The notes below the pieces were generated by a model that worked only from the letters and a program-made list of their open reading frames with translations, had not been told where the DNA came from and did no database searches. A DNA stretch of 64,000 nucleotides from Aerococcaceae bacterium NML190073 (GTDB taxonomy: Bacteria > Bacillota > Bacilli > Lactobacillales > Aerococcaceae): positions 1 to 64,000 of the forward strand of contig JAMXJH010000005.1 in NCBI GenBank assembly GCA_026131555.1. Reading direction: 5' to 3'. The position numbers and the translations under genes are program-made. Below are positions 31,151 to 40,092 of this stretch, one piece after another (the first letter of the stretch is position 1; each line of letters begins with the position of its first letter).

Positions 31151-31182
31151 AAAAAAGGCTTACTGACTCTTGCCAGCAAACC
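31151..31182 (-). terminator. Terminator of rpmG
   Basis: An 11-bp stem with wobble pairs (GGTTTGCTGGC / GTCAGTAAGCC) and six T on the minus strand, between rpmG and the formyl-THF cyclo-ligase gene. Confidence 0.8.
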
Positions 31183-31194
31183 TCAAAAACCCGA

Positions 31195-31347
31195 TTATTT
31201 TTTCACTTCACGGTGTAAAGTAACTTTACGTAATCTTGGGCAATATTTTTTCACTTCTAAACGATCTGGATTGTTACGTTTGTTCTTCGTAGTTAAGTAG
31301 TTACGATCGCCGCATTCTGTACACTCTAAGCTAATGTTAACGCGCAT
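31195..31347 (-). CDS. rpmG: Ribosomal protein L33
   Basis: 50 aa, basic: [20 protein letters not shown] then [20 protein letters not shown]. Only one CxxC pair is complete; the second has a single Cys (KYCPR), as in other Gram-positive L33 copies. The start at 31347 follows TTGGAGGG. It is monocistronic, with a terminator behind it. Confidence 0.95.
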   Translation of the reverse strand: MRVNISLECTECGDRNYLTTKNKRNNPDRLEVKKYCPRLRKVTLHREVKK

Positions 31348-31511
31348 GGTATTCCCTCCAATTCTTATTCGATGTTAAATTCGTTCATCAGAACAATACT
31401 GATTTATTATAGCCTATGATATGCCAACTTGCAAGACATAACTGACATCCACTGCAAAAAAATTGAATCTTCTATCAAGGCGCCGAATCACACACCTGTC
31501 TCACTATAAAC

Positions 31512-31540
31512 AAAAAGCCGAGAACGTGTTCTCGACTTTT
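31512..31540 (-). terminator. Terminator of ezrA
   Basis: AAGTCGAGAAC / GTTCTCGGCTT stem with a three-base loop and five T on the minus strand. Confidence 0.9.
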
Positions 31541-31553
31541 CATAATCAGTTAA

Positions 31554-33272
31554 TTAGTAACCACGACGCTGCTTTTCTTGATGATACATACGTCGTACTT
31601 GTGTCGGCGCTTCTTGATCGACGCGACGCAATGTTTTCTCAATGACAGCCAATGCTTCTGAGTAGCGATACTCTTGGTGGAACAAGTATTGCGCTTCTTG
31701 AATCGCTTGGTCAACTTCCTGGTAATCATAGCGGTAACGATTACTTTGCTGAATCATGTACTCTGTTAAATTCGCACTGTCGATGATTTCTTCAGTTAAC
31801 ACATCTAACTGCTCAAAGTTTTCCGCCAGTTGTTCTTCCAACATTTCCACTTCTTCAATATCCACACGAACTTTGTTAAGAACTCTTGATAAATTCTCAA
31901 TTTGGTTCGTTACTTGGTAGAACTTTGTAAAGAAATCTTCATTCAACCCCGGCAAATGACTTTTCTCCACTCTACGCTTCAAATTACGTAATTCTACCTC
32001 ATATATGTCTAAGTTTTTCTTAATGTCTTTTTCTTTAAGGGCTAAAGTATTTAAGCCTTGAACAATATGGACAAACTGATTGCTGATTTCTTCAACGCGT
32101 TTCCGAATCTTCTTGATATTGTCTTTCATCGTCGTATAAATAACGGCTGAAGATTCTATTTCTTGCGCCATGTCTTTAGCGCGATTGTACTCGGCAACCA
32201 ATTGATCCGTCAATTCTGCCACACGTTCCAATTCATTCTCATGCAAAATATAACTTTGAGCAATGCGGTCCACTTCAATACCTGCATAACGGCTCTCATC
32301 GCGAACTTCTTGTAACAAGTCATGTAGCCGTGGCATTTCTTTGTTGACATAGCGACGAGCCGCCATTTCCGTTTCCATGATGTCGTATAAATCTTGGATT
32401 GCGCGTTCGGCTTTATCCATCAGCGTTCTTGCTTCCATCAGATCAGCTGTCTTAATGACTGCTTTAGCTTCGTCTAATTTTTCTTGAGCTTCGTCTACAC
32501 GTTCCGGAATATTCACACCGTCGAAGTTATATTTGTCCGCCACCAACTCTTGATACTTCTCACGAATTTCTTCGATTTGCTCTTCGTAAGTTTCTTTGAT
32601 TTGCTTATACATTGTCGGAATGCGTTCCAAAATATCTTCCAAACTTGTCAAATCAGATTCGATTGTTTGCAACATGGATTGCGCCTCTAAATAATCGCCT
32701 TCTGTTGCCAACTCGGAGTATTTAGTGAAGTTCAACTCAACATGCTGTAGGTTTTTCTCCAGAGTTTCGATAGCCGGACCGTAATCAAAACTTTGATTCA
32801 TAATCTTTTTGCGCGCTTCATTATATCGTGAGTGCAACGCTTCATTCTGTTCACTGTTTAGTTGCTCAACTTTAACGAGCTGAGATAACTCATCGCCCAA
32901 CTCATGAATTTGCTGCGCTGTATCTTCCAATAATTCAGTGACATGATCCAGTGAGCGACCTGCTTTCATAAATTTATGATGCTCAATATACTGTTCTGCC
33001 CCTACCAATGCCGACTCAATCTCTGTAAATTGAAAATTTGTAATCGTCTGCCATGTCGCAGATAAACTTTCATATTTACGTTTCGTTTGCCCCGAAAGAC
33101 TCATGTTCTTCAGTAAGAATAGCTGGTCAGTGATAGAAATATTCATCAGTTCGTCACGCTTCTGTTGAAACTCCGCTAGCTTATTCCTCTGCTGCATCTT
33201 GAGGTAGTAAATTACACCACCCGCAACTACAACAAGGATAATAATAATAAAAAGTATATCTGTAAATGTCAA
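31554..33272 (-). CDS. ezrA: Septation ring formation regulator EzrA
   Basis: 572 aa from a TTG at 33272, preferred because GGGAG lies eight bases upstream; an ATG seven codons earlier has no ribosome site. One N-terminal membrane span (FTDILFIIIILVVVAGGVIYYL), then almost entirely coiled coil, with the ELRNLKRRVEKSHLPGL segment of the family near residue 430. EzrA binds FtsZ and organises the division ring. It has its own terminator. The 340 bases in front contain no convincing gene. Confidence 0.93.
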   Translation of the reverse strand: MTFTDILFIIIILVVVAGGVIYYLKMQQRNKLAEFQQKRDELMNISITDQLFLLKNMSLSGQTKRKYESLSATWQTITNFQFTEIESALVGAEQYIEHHKFMKAGRSLDHVTELLEDTAQQIHELGDELSQLVKVEQLNSEQNEALHSRYNEARKKIMNQSFDYGPAIETLEKNLQHVELNFTKYSELATEGDYLEAQSMLQTIESDLTSLEDILERIPTMYKQIKETYEEQIEEIREKYQELVADKYNFDGVNIPERVDEAQEKLDEAKAVIKTADLMEARTLMDKAERAIQDLYDIMETEMAARRYVNKEMPRLHDLLQEVRDESRYAGIEVDRIAQSYILHENELERVAELTDQLVAEYNRAKDMAQEIESSAVIYTTMKDNIKKIRKRVEEISNQFVHIVQGLNTLALKEKDIKKNLDIYEVELRNLKRRVEKSHLPGLNEDFFTKFYQVTNQIENLSRVLNKVRVDIEEVEMLEEQLAENFEQLDVLTEEIIDSANLTEYMIQQSNRYRYDYQEVDQAIQEAQYLFHQEYRYSEALAVIEKTLRRVDQEAPTQVRRMYHQEKQRRGY

Positions 33273-33592
33273 TTTAATCGCTCCCGTCCTCATTAGTCAT
33301 TGGCTATTATTAGTTCTTAGTCTGCAATTGAGCCTAAATAATCACTCTAAATTATAACACTAACTACTTTTGAATAAAAGTGAAATATTCATTGTTATGA
33401 AATTTTTTATCGAAAATTTGGAACATTTCTTTAGAGAAATTGGCACAGCCATTTATACTACTCTTTATTATAGAATGTTTTTCCAATATCAGACTATCTT
33501 GTACGTTACCTTTCAGCACTATCTGTCCAGCAAATTTATCGGTTTGAACCATTCAGGATAACACTTGAACGGTAGCGTTTACAATGTTTTTT

Positions 33593-33601
33593 TGGTATAA
33601 T
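33593..33601 (+). promoter_or_regulatory. Extended -10 promoter of the isochorismatase gene
   Basis: TGG followed by TATAAT (33596-33601), an extended -10 without a good -35, 31 bases before the start at 33633. The remaining bases from 33273 to 33590 are AT-rich and I see no gene in them. Confidence 0.5.
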
Positions 33602-33632
33602 TTTTGTATCAAATGAAAAGGAGTGTTTAATC

Positions 33633-34313
33633 ATGAAAGTAAATGACAGATATTGTTCGTTCTACTACGCGCCTGACCCAATTGACGACACTTTACACTT
33701 CGATGTCAACCGAACAGCTCTATTGTTAATTGACTTGCAAAACTATTTCGTTGACCCTCCTAAAGATTTGAACGAACCGGATATGGAACGATGGCGACCA
33801 TTCTACGATGAAGTTCACAACATTGTTGTCCCGAATAACAAGAAATTATTGGACAAATGCCGCGAGAAAGGTATCACAATTGTTCACATTACAATTGTCT
33901 CCCAATTCGAAGATGGACGGGAACGCTCTATCTCACACCGCCGCGCTGAATTCAATAACATCATCATCCGCAAAAACACACCGGAAGCCGCAATCATTGA
34001 TGAGTTGGCACCGCAAACCAACGAAATCATTGTCGAGAAAACAACACACAGCGGTCTGACCGGAACGAACTTACGCCTTATTCTGAACAATTTAGGGATT
34101 ACCGACTGTATCGCAACTGGATTAGTGACCGACCAATGTGTGTCTTGTACCGTCCGCTCTCTATCCGATGAAAACTATCGTGTATGGGTTGTAGAAGACG
34201 CGACCATGGCAGGTAGTCATGAATTGCGTGACCATGCGTTAGTGATTATGAACAACACTTACTGCAATGTGGTGAATACTCAAGAAGTGCTTGATTATTT
34301 GGATACTTTATAA
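33633..34313 (+). CDS. Isochorismatase-family cysteine hydrolase
   Basis: 226 aa. Catalytic Asp in ALLLIDLQNYFVD (about residue 30), Lys in IIVEKTTHSG (about residue 140) and the nucleophile Cys in TGLVTDQCVSCTVRSL (about residue 172). The family includes nicotinamidase, N-carbamoylsarcosine amidase and ureidoacrylate hydrolase; the length and the long N-terminal extension fit amidases acting on carbamoyl or amide compounds. It faces the amidohydrolase/transporter pair, which suggests nitrogen-compound breakdown. Substrate unknown. Confidence 0.85.
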   Translation: MKVNDRYCSFYYAPDPIDDTLHFDVNRTALLLIDLQNYFVDPPKDLNEPDMERWRPFYDEVHNIVVPNNKKLLDKCREKGITIVHITIVSQFEDGRERSISHRRAEFNNIIIRKNTPEAAIIDELAPQTNEIIVEKTTHSGLTGTNLRLILNNLGITDCIATGLVTDQCVSCTVRSLSDENYRVWVVEDATMAGSHELRDHALVIMNNTYCNVVNTQEVLDYLDTL

Positions 34314-34331
34314 AACTCAATACCATTAAAA

Positions 34332-34378
34332 GCATACAACGCATGAAACTCTAGCAAAAAGTTTCATGCGTTTTCGGT
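34332..34378. terminator. Bidirectional terminator
   Basis: AACGCATGAAAC and GTTTCATGCGTT form a perfect 12-bp stem, with an outer AGCATAC / GTATGCT pairing, between the convergent hydrolase genes. Confidence 0.85.
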
Positions 34379-34393
34379 ATGCTAATAATTTAT

Positions 34394-35641
34394 TTAGTTT
34401 AATCTAGGCAGCGTGCTTTCTGTTTTACACTTATCCTCCAGAATCACTTGCCCATTCTTCATAATCAATCGTCTTCTAGGAAGATCTATAATCAAGTCTT
34501 GATAGCGTTGCGTTTCCAACAAGACTAATGTTCCGGGTTTTCCTACTGCGATTCCGTAATTATCAAATCCACACGCTTTCGCCGCTTTCGTCGTAATCAT
34601 CGGCAGAACACTCGGCAAATCATCTGCCCCTCCTAAATGCGCAACAGGTACCGCTAACATCGCCACTTGGAGCAAATCCCCATTCCCATAAGGTGTAAAA
34701 GGATTGCGAATATTATTGGTTGCCAACACAACATTGACCCCGCCATCTCTTAATTGTCGAATCGGAGTCAATGCCCGTCGAACATTCCGTTTATCATTGC
34801 GACCACCTAAATGCAAATCCGTCATAGGCAAACTCATGACATTGATTCCAGCTTGCTGAATTAAACGGATTGTTGCTTGTAACTCAGAAGGCGCCATATC
34901 ACCTAAACTTGTTAAATGTCCAACAGACACTTTCCCTTGATAGCCTTCTGCTATAACCCTTTTTGCAACCATTTCAATCGTTTGCTTATCACAAGTATCA
35001 GCGAAATCTTGATGCAAATCAATCGGCTTATCAAATTCTTTTGCCAGCGCAAACACTATATCCAAATGCTGATGAAAGTCCGTGTCATTATACGGAATCC
35101 CTCCGACAACGTCCGCTCCCATTTCCATCGCCTGACGCATCAGCTCTTCTGTTCCGGGCGCTTTCACAATCCCTTCTTGAGGAAAGGCAACTACTTGTAT
35201 ATCAATAAAGTCTTTGTATTTCTCTTTCAGTGCCATAATCACTTCGAATCCATGGAAGCCACCTATAGGATCAAATTCAGCATGGGTGCGCACATGTGTT
35301 GTACCGTTTTTGATGAGCATTTGTAAGGCTTGTTCTGCCCGTTGCTCCACATCTTCACGTGTAAAAGTTGCCTTCAATTGAGCCGTCACTTCCAATGCTT
35401 CACGTAATGTTCCGGATCTATTAGGTAATCTATCCGCAATGAGCGCTTTATCTAAATGAATATGCGACTCAACGAAACCGGGAATCGCAACGCGCCCGTT
35501 TCCTTCAAATACTCGACTATAGCCACTTTCATCTTGTGGCTTACTTAATTCAACACTGGTAAATACACCCTCTGTAATGACTAAATCATAATACTGATTA
35601 CTTTCATCTAACACGACTTCTTTAATTAAGTAGCGATTCAT
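34394..35641 (-). CDS. Cytosine deaminase-like amidohydrolase with altered metal site
   Basis: 415 aa TIM-barrel metal hydrolase. The HxH motif is in FVESHIHLDKALIAD (about residue 60). Further ligand positions are in THVRTHAEFDP, IDLHQDFADTC and VSVGHLTSLG. The segment ATNNIRNPFTPYGNGDLLQVA aligns with the region that in E. coli CodA carries the conserved Asp (HDD...); here both positions are Asn. It may act on a different ring compound or be inactive. Transcribed after the transporter at 35664-37016 with 22 bases between them. Confidence 0.82.
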   Translation of the reverse strand: MNRYLIKEVVLDESNQYYDLVITEGVFTSVELSKPQDESGYSRVFEGNGRVAIPGFVESHIHLDKALIADRLPNRSGTLREALEVTAQLKATFTREDVEQRAEQALQMLIKNGTTHVRTHAEFDPIGGFHGFEVIMALKEKYKDFIDIQVVAFPQEGIVKAPGTEELMRQAMEMGADVVGGIPYNDTDFHQHLDIVFALAKEFDKPIDLHQDFADTCDKQTIEMVAKRVIAEGYQGKVSVGHLTSLGDMAPSELQATIRLIQQAGINVMSLPMTDLHLGGRNDKRNVRRALTPIRQLRDGGVNVVLATNNIRNPFTPYGNGDLLQVAMLAVPVAHLGGADDLPSVLPMITTKAAKACGFDNYGIAVGKPGTLVLLETQRYQDLIIDLPRRRLIMKNGQVILEDKCKTESTLPRLN

Positions 35642-35663
35642 CTTATCTCAACCTTTCTATGAT

Positions 35664-37016
35664 TTACAATAGTACGATTGACAGCACCACTAAACAAATC
35701 AGCGCACTGAGAATCCATTTCGCATTCCCTTTAACTACTTCCAATATGTCAATTTGGAACCCAGAAGCCTGTGCTTGCATCGTGATGTTCACGAAACTCA
35801 TTTGACTGCCCAAGCCGACGCCCATTGTAATGAACCCTATTGCCAGTAGCGGTAAATTTAAAGATACGCCGATTGGTACGACTAACGCCAAAATTGTTGC
35901 AACATAAGCTCCTGCCGGCACACCGATTGCAAAGCCGGCTAATACTAAAGCAGGAACAATGAAATCAACGGGCGCTTTTTCTGCTAAGCTAACAATGACA
36001 TTGAATGCGCCGATTTCACTAATCACATTGATAAAGGTAATGAATATCCCTACTTGAAAAAGCCGTGTTAATATGTACTGCGAACCTTCAATTAAGGCAT
36101 TGGAAGATTCCTTAAAGGTAAATTTCGTACATATCGCAATCAAGGCGATAGTCACAACTAAATAAACAAGTGGACCTAATATCGGTGCTCCCATCGCTTT
36201 ATTAATAATCGGTCCGGCAATTACCGCAAACAACAAGAAGATTGCCGGTGCCGTTTGTATCCATAATTGTTGATTTGTCATCTGAGCATGTTCTTCGCTC
36301 TCGTCACTTTGAAATACAGTTCCACGTTTTTTTGCACCATAAAAAGCAATCGCAACCGCTAATAATGTGAACAGAATCCAATAGAGTCGCATTGTATCAA
36401 CGTAGTTCCCTACGGGTTGATCTGTTAATTTCGACACAATGCCCGATTCTAAAGAAGCCGGTGAAGTTGTGAATGCCACCGCGGCTGCTAGACACATCGC
36501 CGCAATAATTTCAGGAATGGCCCCCACTGCCGAGAATGCCAATGGTGCCAACACCATTGCGGTTCCGCCACCTATCCCTGACATATAGGTCGCAACTGAC
36601 ATCAGCAAGACAATAAACGCCGCAAAAAATTCAACTCTACCTCTAATGCCACGTCGCACCAACACTAAAGCCGAGGCATAGCCACCTGATTTGAACACGG
36701 CTGTTGCAATCGCAGAATTAATAATCGGAACAGTAATGCTCAACATTGCCGGAACGGAACTCAATAACAGTTCATTGGCTCTCTGAATGGATATCCCGCC
36801 GATAATCATCGCAATTACACCACCGACAAAACCGGAAATCAACATATCCACCTTCAAGAATAACAATCCCAGAATTACAATGATTGGTATCACTGCTAAT
36901 AAAGCTCCCCAGCCCGTCGGCGACGGAATATCCTTCGTCAATTCTTGAGCTAATACATTCGCAGGTGCACAATATAGTAGCATACTTCCAAGCATTACTA
37001 ACCATCTTCTTTTCAT
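35664..37016 (-). CDS. Multi-pass membrane transporter, ion-transporter superfamily type
   Basis: 450 aa with a signal-peptide-like start (MKRRWLVMLGSMLLYCAPAN) and about eleven hydrophobic segments. A re-entrant-loop-like TTSPASLESGIVSKL near residue 190 and GIGGGTAMVLAPLAFSAVG near 150 suggest a carboxylate- or ion-transporter superfamily fold such as DcuC/GntP relatives. I cannot name the substrate. Being in one unit with the amidohydrolase, it probably brings in that enzyme's substrate. Confidence 0.7.
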   Translation of the reverse strand: MKRRWLVMLGSMLLYCAPANVLAQELTKDIPSPTGWGALLAVIPIIVILGLLFLKVDMLISGFVGGVIAMIIGGISIQRANELLLSSVPAMLSITVPIINSAIATAVFKSGGYASALVLVRRGIRGRVEFFAAFIVLLMSVATYMSGIGGGTAMVLAPLAFSAVGAIPEIIAAMCLAAAVAFTTSPASLESGIVSKLTDQPVGNYVDTMRLYWILFTLLAVAIAFYGAKKRGTVFQSDESEEHAQMTNQQLWIQTAPAIFLLFAVIAGPIINKAMGAPILGPLVYLVVTIALIAICTKFTFKESSNALIEGSQYILTRLFQVGIFITFINVISEIGAFNVIVSLAEKAPVDFIVPALVLAGFAIGVPAGAYVATILALVVPIGVSLNLPLLAIGFITMGVGLGSQMSFVNITMQAQASGFQIDILEVVKGNAKWILSALICLVVLSIVLL

Positions 37017-37031
37017 ACATATCCCCCTCTT

Positions 37032-37058
37032 TTGTAAAACGCTTACAAACCGTTGTAA
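37032..37058 (-). promoter_or_regulatory. Operator-like triple half-sites before the transporter
   Basis: TTGTAA (37032-37037), TTACAA (37043-37048) and TTGTAA (37053-37058) form two overlapping inverted repeats, with five- and four-base spacers, just upstream of the transporter ribosome site. It resembles LacI-family operators; the upstream half (TTGTAAGCGTTTTACAA) is one base too long for a standard cre site. Confidence 0.5.
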
Positions 37059-37300
37059 AAATTTTTGGCTAAAGTAACGACTGCTATAACTCCATTATAT
37101 TCCCCTCTAAACAAAAACTCAAATATGGCTACTTGCGTTTTCATTCTCTCAAACTCGTTCCGCTCATTAAATTTATATAGAAACTCCATTGCTTAATTTT
37201 TTTCATTTCATCTCATAATTTTTGGGTTATAATATTTTTGGAGTAGTATAATGCTACACCATTAAGCATATTCAATATAATTTATACAAGGAGAAATCAT

Positions 37301-37777
37301 ATGAAAAAAATTACATTTATATCCTTTATTATTGGTCTAGTGTTATTCGCCAATCACGAAGCAAATAAAATTACACCACAGTTTTTGCAAAGAAACCAAT
37401 GGACGATTCCCGAGACTTCTGTTGAAGCAACATTTGAATTTCATGAAAATACAGTAGATATTGATATTGACGTGGAGGATGTGTATCTCGCAATGAAGCA
37501 CGATGCGGATGACACAAACTTTCTAACGGATGCTATTCTAAAGCAAATGTTGCGGCAATTACTTCCACAAACCGCGACCTACACACTTCATAACAATGTA
37601 TTAGAACTAACCGGCATAGACACTCTAAATCAACCACTCATGCTGACTTTCAGCCTCAAGAAGAGCGGTGCCGATCTTCTTTTAACATTGATTCCCAATC
37701 AAGAACAATCCGCAAAAATAGCAATGTATTTCGATGGAGAAACAACAGAAGCTGCATTCTATTTATCCCCTAAATAA
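37301..37777 (+). CDS. Small secreted protein, unknown function
   Basis: 158 aa. A weak signal peptide or membrane anchor at residues 1-20 (MKKITFISFIIGLVLFANHE), then an acidic soluble domain with regular hydrophobic pattern (TVDIDIDVEDVYLAMK). No Cys for a lipobox. Strong ribosome site AAGGAG. It directly abuts the left end of mobile element 1 but lies outside it. The 280 bases upstream hold no other gene. I do not recognise a family. Confidence 0.7.
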   Translation: MKKITFISFIIGLVLFANHEANKITPQFLQRNQWTIPETSVEATFEFHENTVDIDIDVEDVYLAMKHDADDTNFLTDAILKQMLRQLLPQTATYTLHNNVLELTGIDTLNQPLMLTFSLKKSGADLLLTLIPNQEQSAKIAMYFDGETTEAAFYLSPK

Positions 37778-37792
37778 CCCAAGCACAAAAAG

Positions 37793-37861
37793 AACACCCT
37801 AGAAATGTTGATTTAACAACGTTTCTAAGGTGTATCTTGTTATAAAGGTTAACCTAATTTG
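37793..37861. repeat. attL of element 1, including a copy of the rpsD terminator
   Basis: 37793-37843 is identical to 50335-50385. It contains the hairpin ACACC.TAGAAA / TTTCTAAGGTGT with a T-run on the minus strand (an rpsD-type terminator). Then, after five bases, TTAACCTAATTTG (37849-37861) equals the last bases of rpsD at 59402-59414 reversed onto this strand. Confidence 0.85.
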
Positions 37862-37965
37862 CTCAAATGTATAATTTTAGTGAATTTACAATACTTTCAA
37901 CCGCTTGGAAATTCAGCATTTTCACACTCAAACATTTACTATCATTTATCATCAAACTAAGAAAA

Positions 37966-37984
37966 ACGTAACGCTTTACGTAAC
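37966..37984. repeat. Left arm-type integrase sites of element 1
   Basis: ACGTAAC at 37966-37972 and 37978-37984, 12 bp apart. The same heptamer occurs twice at 50304-50321 beside the integrase. Paired heptamers inside each end fit arm-binding sites of a tyrosine integrase. Confidence 0.7.
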
Positions 37985-38050
37985 ACTTGCCCGCCATTGT
38001 GAAGAAAGATATAGAAAGCTGTTCAAAATTAGATATTATGACAAATTAAT

Positions 38051-39226
38051 CTATTTGATTTTTAATACTTCCTTCCAATTGTTTCTGAATCCGATTCTAC
38101 GATTCGGTATTTTCTTGGATTTTATAGTTTCATCTAGTCTTTCCAAAAATTCATTCCAATTTTTGTTTTTTCCACCCGGGAATGCTTCCATAAAATATCG
38201 AATAATCACCAGTCCTGTAAATAATGTTTTTTTAGATTTTTCAATTGTCGTCTTTATTTCATCATATTTCTCATGTTTCTCTATCGGAACACTTCTTTTC
38301 CTCATCAAACTTAGATTCGCTTCTTCTTCACCAAAAATCAATTTCATATCGTCGAAGTGTAGCTCAGGAGTAAAATTAAAGGTTCTTCCGTATAATCGAT
38401 TATCGTGCGCACAATCATTCCTTAAAAATTGTAGTGTTTTTAGCCATTCAATTTCATTTTCTTTAATGACTTCAACTTCGAAAAATCCATCTCTCCATTT
38501 TTTTCTTATTTCTTTAGATAGGTAGCTATAAAAGCGGATAATTTCGCCGAAGGTTAAAGTTTCCACTAATACCCAAAAAGGAATATGTCCTCCATAATTC
38601 TTAATGTGATGATTAATATACAATTCTTTTGTTCTTTTCTTCGTTACATTTTCTGCAAATTGTGATAACATCTTATCTACTTTCATTTTATCTGCTCCGT
38701 ATATACCATAATCCAAATAAAACTCAGAACTATGATGCCCCCCTGCAGGGTCATTCTGTATAATTACTGTTCCATCTTTTTGTTCCTTACTCAGTTGCTC
38801 ATAATTATTTACGAGGTAATACGTCAAATTTGCTTTAAATAAATTTTCTATTTCTTTAAGAATCGGCACCAGCTCTTGTTTAAGAAACACATCAAATTCG
38901 TACAATTCTAACAGTCTTGTAAATGACCTTTCGTCTTCTTCTAATAATTTTGTAAAGACTGACAGCTTATAGTAATTGATGCGCTTAAGCAGATTTACTG
39001 CCATTCTTTCTTCATCTGAATTAAAGCTAACTTTTTTACCTAAGCAATCTATCATTCCGCCAAATCGTTGCGGGGCTTTTAGTGAAACATCACAATCTCT
39101 ACCATTAGCTTCACAAGGAAATCTATACCCATCAATATATAGACTATCGTAATCCGATACATCGATTGTTTGATACGGCTCGTTAACGTCGCTTATTTTT
39201 ACTGTTTTTACCTTCTGGGTTTCCAT
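38051..39226 (-). CDS. Abi_2 (AbiF/AbiD) family HEPN protein
   Basis: 391 aa from the ATG at 39226 (GAGAGGTG site). Family marks are LLKRINYYKLSVF near residue 100, HIPFWVLVETLTFGEIIRFYSYL near 230, and the HEPN RxxxxH motif in LRNDCAHDNRLYGR near 285, expected to form an RNA-cleaving or RNA-binding site in a dimer. Lactococcal AbiD/AbiF proteins abort phage infection. Expressed from its own promoter behind a short leader RNA. It is the outermost cargo gene of element 1. Confidence 0.88.
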   Translation of the reverse strand: METQKVKTVKISDVNEPYQTIDVSDYDSLYIDGYRFPCEANGRDCDVSLKAPQRFGGMIDCLGKKVSFNSDEERMAVNLLKRINYYKLSVFTKLLEEDERSFTRLLELYEFDVFLKQELVPILKEIENLFKANLTYYLVNNYEQLSKEQKDGTVIIQNDPAGGHHSSEFYLDYGIYGADKMKVDKMLSQFAENVTKKRTKELYINHHIKNYGGHIPFWVLVETLTFGEIIRFYSYLSKEIRKKWRDGFFEVEVIKENEIEWLKTLQFLRNDCAHDNRLYGRTFNFTPELHFDDMKLIFGEEEANLSLMRKRSVPIEKHEKYDEIKTTIEKSKKTLFTGLVIIRYFMEAFPGGKNKNWNEFLERLDETIKSKKIPNRRIGFRNNWKEVLKIK

Positions 39227-39240
39227 TTTGCACCTCTCCA

Positions 39241-39299
39241 TAAAAGAAAAGGCCCTCCCTGTTTCGCATATCTTACGACATAGGCTGGGGGGCTCGCTC
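39241..39299 (-). ncRNA. Leader or small RNA upstream of the abiF-type gene
   Basis: About 58 nt from the predicted start (about 39299) to a T-rich tract (39241-39248). The 3' hairpin pairs GCCCCCC with GGGAGGGC with one central mismatch and is followed by TTTTCTTTT, so most transcripts may stop before the gene. Structured abiF RNAs upstream of abiF genes have been described; this looks like a member, but I cannot run the covariance model. Confidence 0.6.
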
Positions 39300-39305
39300 A
39301 CATGT

Positions 39306-39335
39306 ATTATACCGTATTTGCCTGCATGCTGTCTA
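39306..39335 (-). promoter_or_regulatory. Promoter of the abiF leader RNA
   Basis: Minus strand TAGACA (39330-39335), 18-bp spacer, perfect TATAAT (39306-39311). Confidence 0.75.
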
Positions 39336-39399
39336 CACCTTTATATTGTGGCAAAATCATAAAAAAGCACAATATCTAGTGTTCTGTAGTATCCCTCAT

Positions 39400-39615
39400 T
39401 TATACTTTGCCACGTCCTATACTCTTTTCATAGCCACTTAATTCTGGGTCTTTTATCAATTTATCAAACAAATCAAGTATTTCTGTAGTGTTTCCTTCTT
39501 AAAAAGCCAATACATGTTTAGTATCAGTAATAAGCACTACCTTTTCAACCCAAGGATAAACTTCATCATAAAATAACAATACTTCTTTGCTTGGCAGTAT
39601 TGTAATGTCCAACAT
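39400..39615 (-). pseudogene. Small gene broken by an in-frame stop
   Basis: Starting at the ATG at 39615, the frame reads MLDITILPSKEVLLFYDEV up to codon 38, meets TAA (39499-39501), and continues in the same frame for 32 more sensible codons (EGNTTEILDLFDKLIKDPEL...) to a second stop at 39400. It follows the HD gene by 19 bases and would be its operon partner. One base change explains the break. Family unknown. Confidence 0.6.
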
Positions 39616-39634
39616 CCCCAAACACCTATCCTTT

Positions 39635-40063
39635 CTACTCGTCAGCCATAGCTAGGAACATTATTGCTTCCCTATACTTCTCTTGTCTATCTAAATCCCG
39701 TTGTGTAACCTCATGTAAACGCGTTAAATCAGCGTTGTGTGTCAAATCTGCTATTTTTACAACTCTTGCCAAGTCATTCATCTTAATTTTACTCAAGTAT
39801 TCGTCATAAGATTCACTCGGCTGCTTTGTTAAAATCTTTACTGCTTCCACGATTTCACATGGCAATCCAGCGTTCAATAAATCTTCTGCTGTGTAATCTG
39901 AATCCTCTAACACATCATGAAGCAATGCAATTACTTTAGCTTCTGGAGAATCTACTAAACTTGATACGTAAATCGGATGTTGGATATAATCTTTGCCTGC
40001 TTTATCAACTTGTCCGGCGTGTGCTTTTTCAGCAATTTTTAACGCTAATTTTAACATAAGCAC
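39635..40063 (-). CDS. Single-domain SpoT-like HD hydrolase
   Basis: 142 aa. Matches only the hydrolase domain of RelA/SpoT and the small alarmone hydrolases: early HAGQVDKAGKDYIQHP, the HDxxED motif in ALLHDVLEDSDYT (about residues 47-54), and KIADLTHNADL near residue 105, where SpoT has K-ADRLHN. No synthetase, TGS or ACT domain. Expected to remove pyrophosphate from (p)ppGpp or a related nucleotide with Mn2+. It has its own promoter and AAGGAGGGGG site, as island cargo. Confidence 0.82.
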   Translation of the reverse strand: MLMLKLALKIAEKAHAGQVDKAGKDYIQHPIYVSSLVDSPEAKVIALLHDVLEDSDYTAEDLLNAGLPCEIVEAVKILTKQPSESYDEYLSKIKMNDLARVVKIADLTHNADLTRLHEVTQRDLDRQEKYREAIMFLAMADE

Positions 40064-40092
40064 CCCCTCCTTATTGCTCTGTTCTCACAAAT

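Noticed and set aside
33364-33561. Overlapping small frames of 62-63 codons on both strands upstream of the isochorismatase gene
   Set aside because: No ribosome site, low-complexity AT-rich sequence, and each is the mirror of the other.
37032-37048. CcpA cre site
   Set aside because: TTGTAAGCGTTTTACAA is one base longer than the cre consensus; kept only as a general LacI-type operator.
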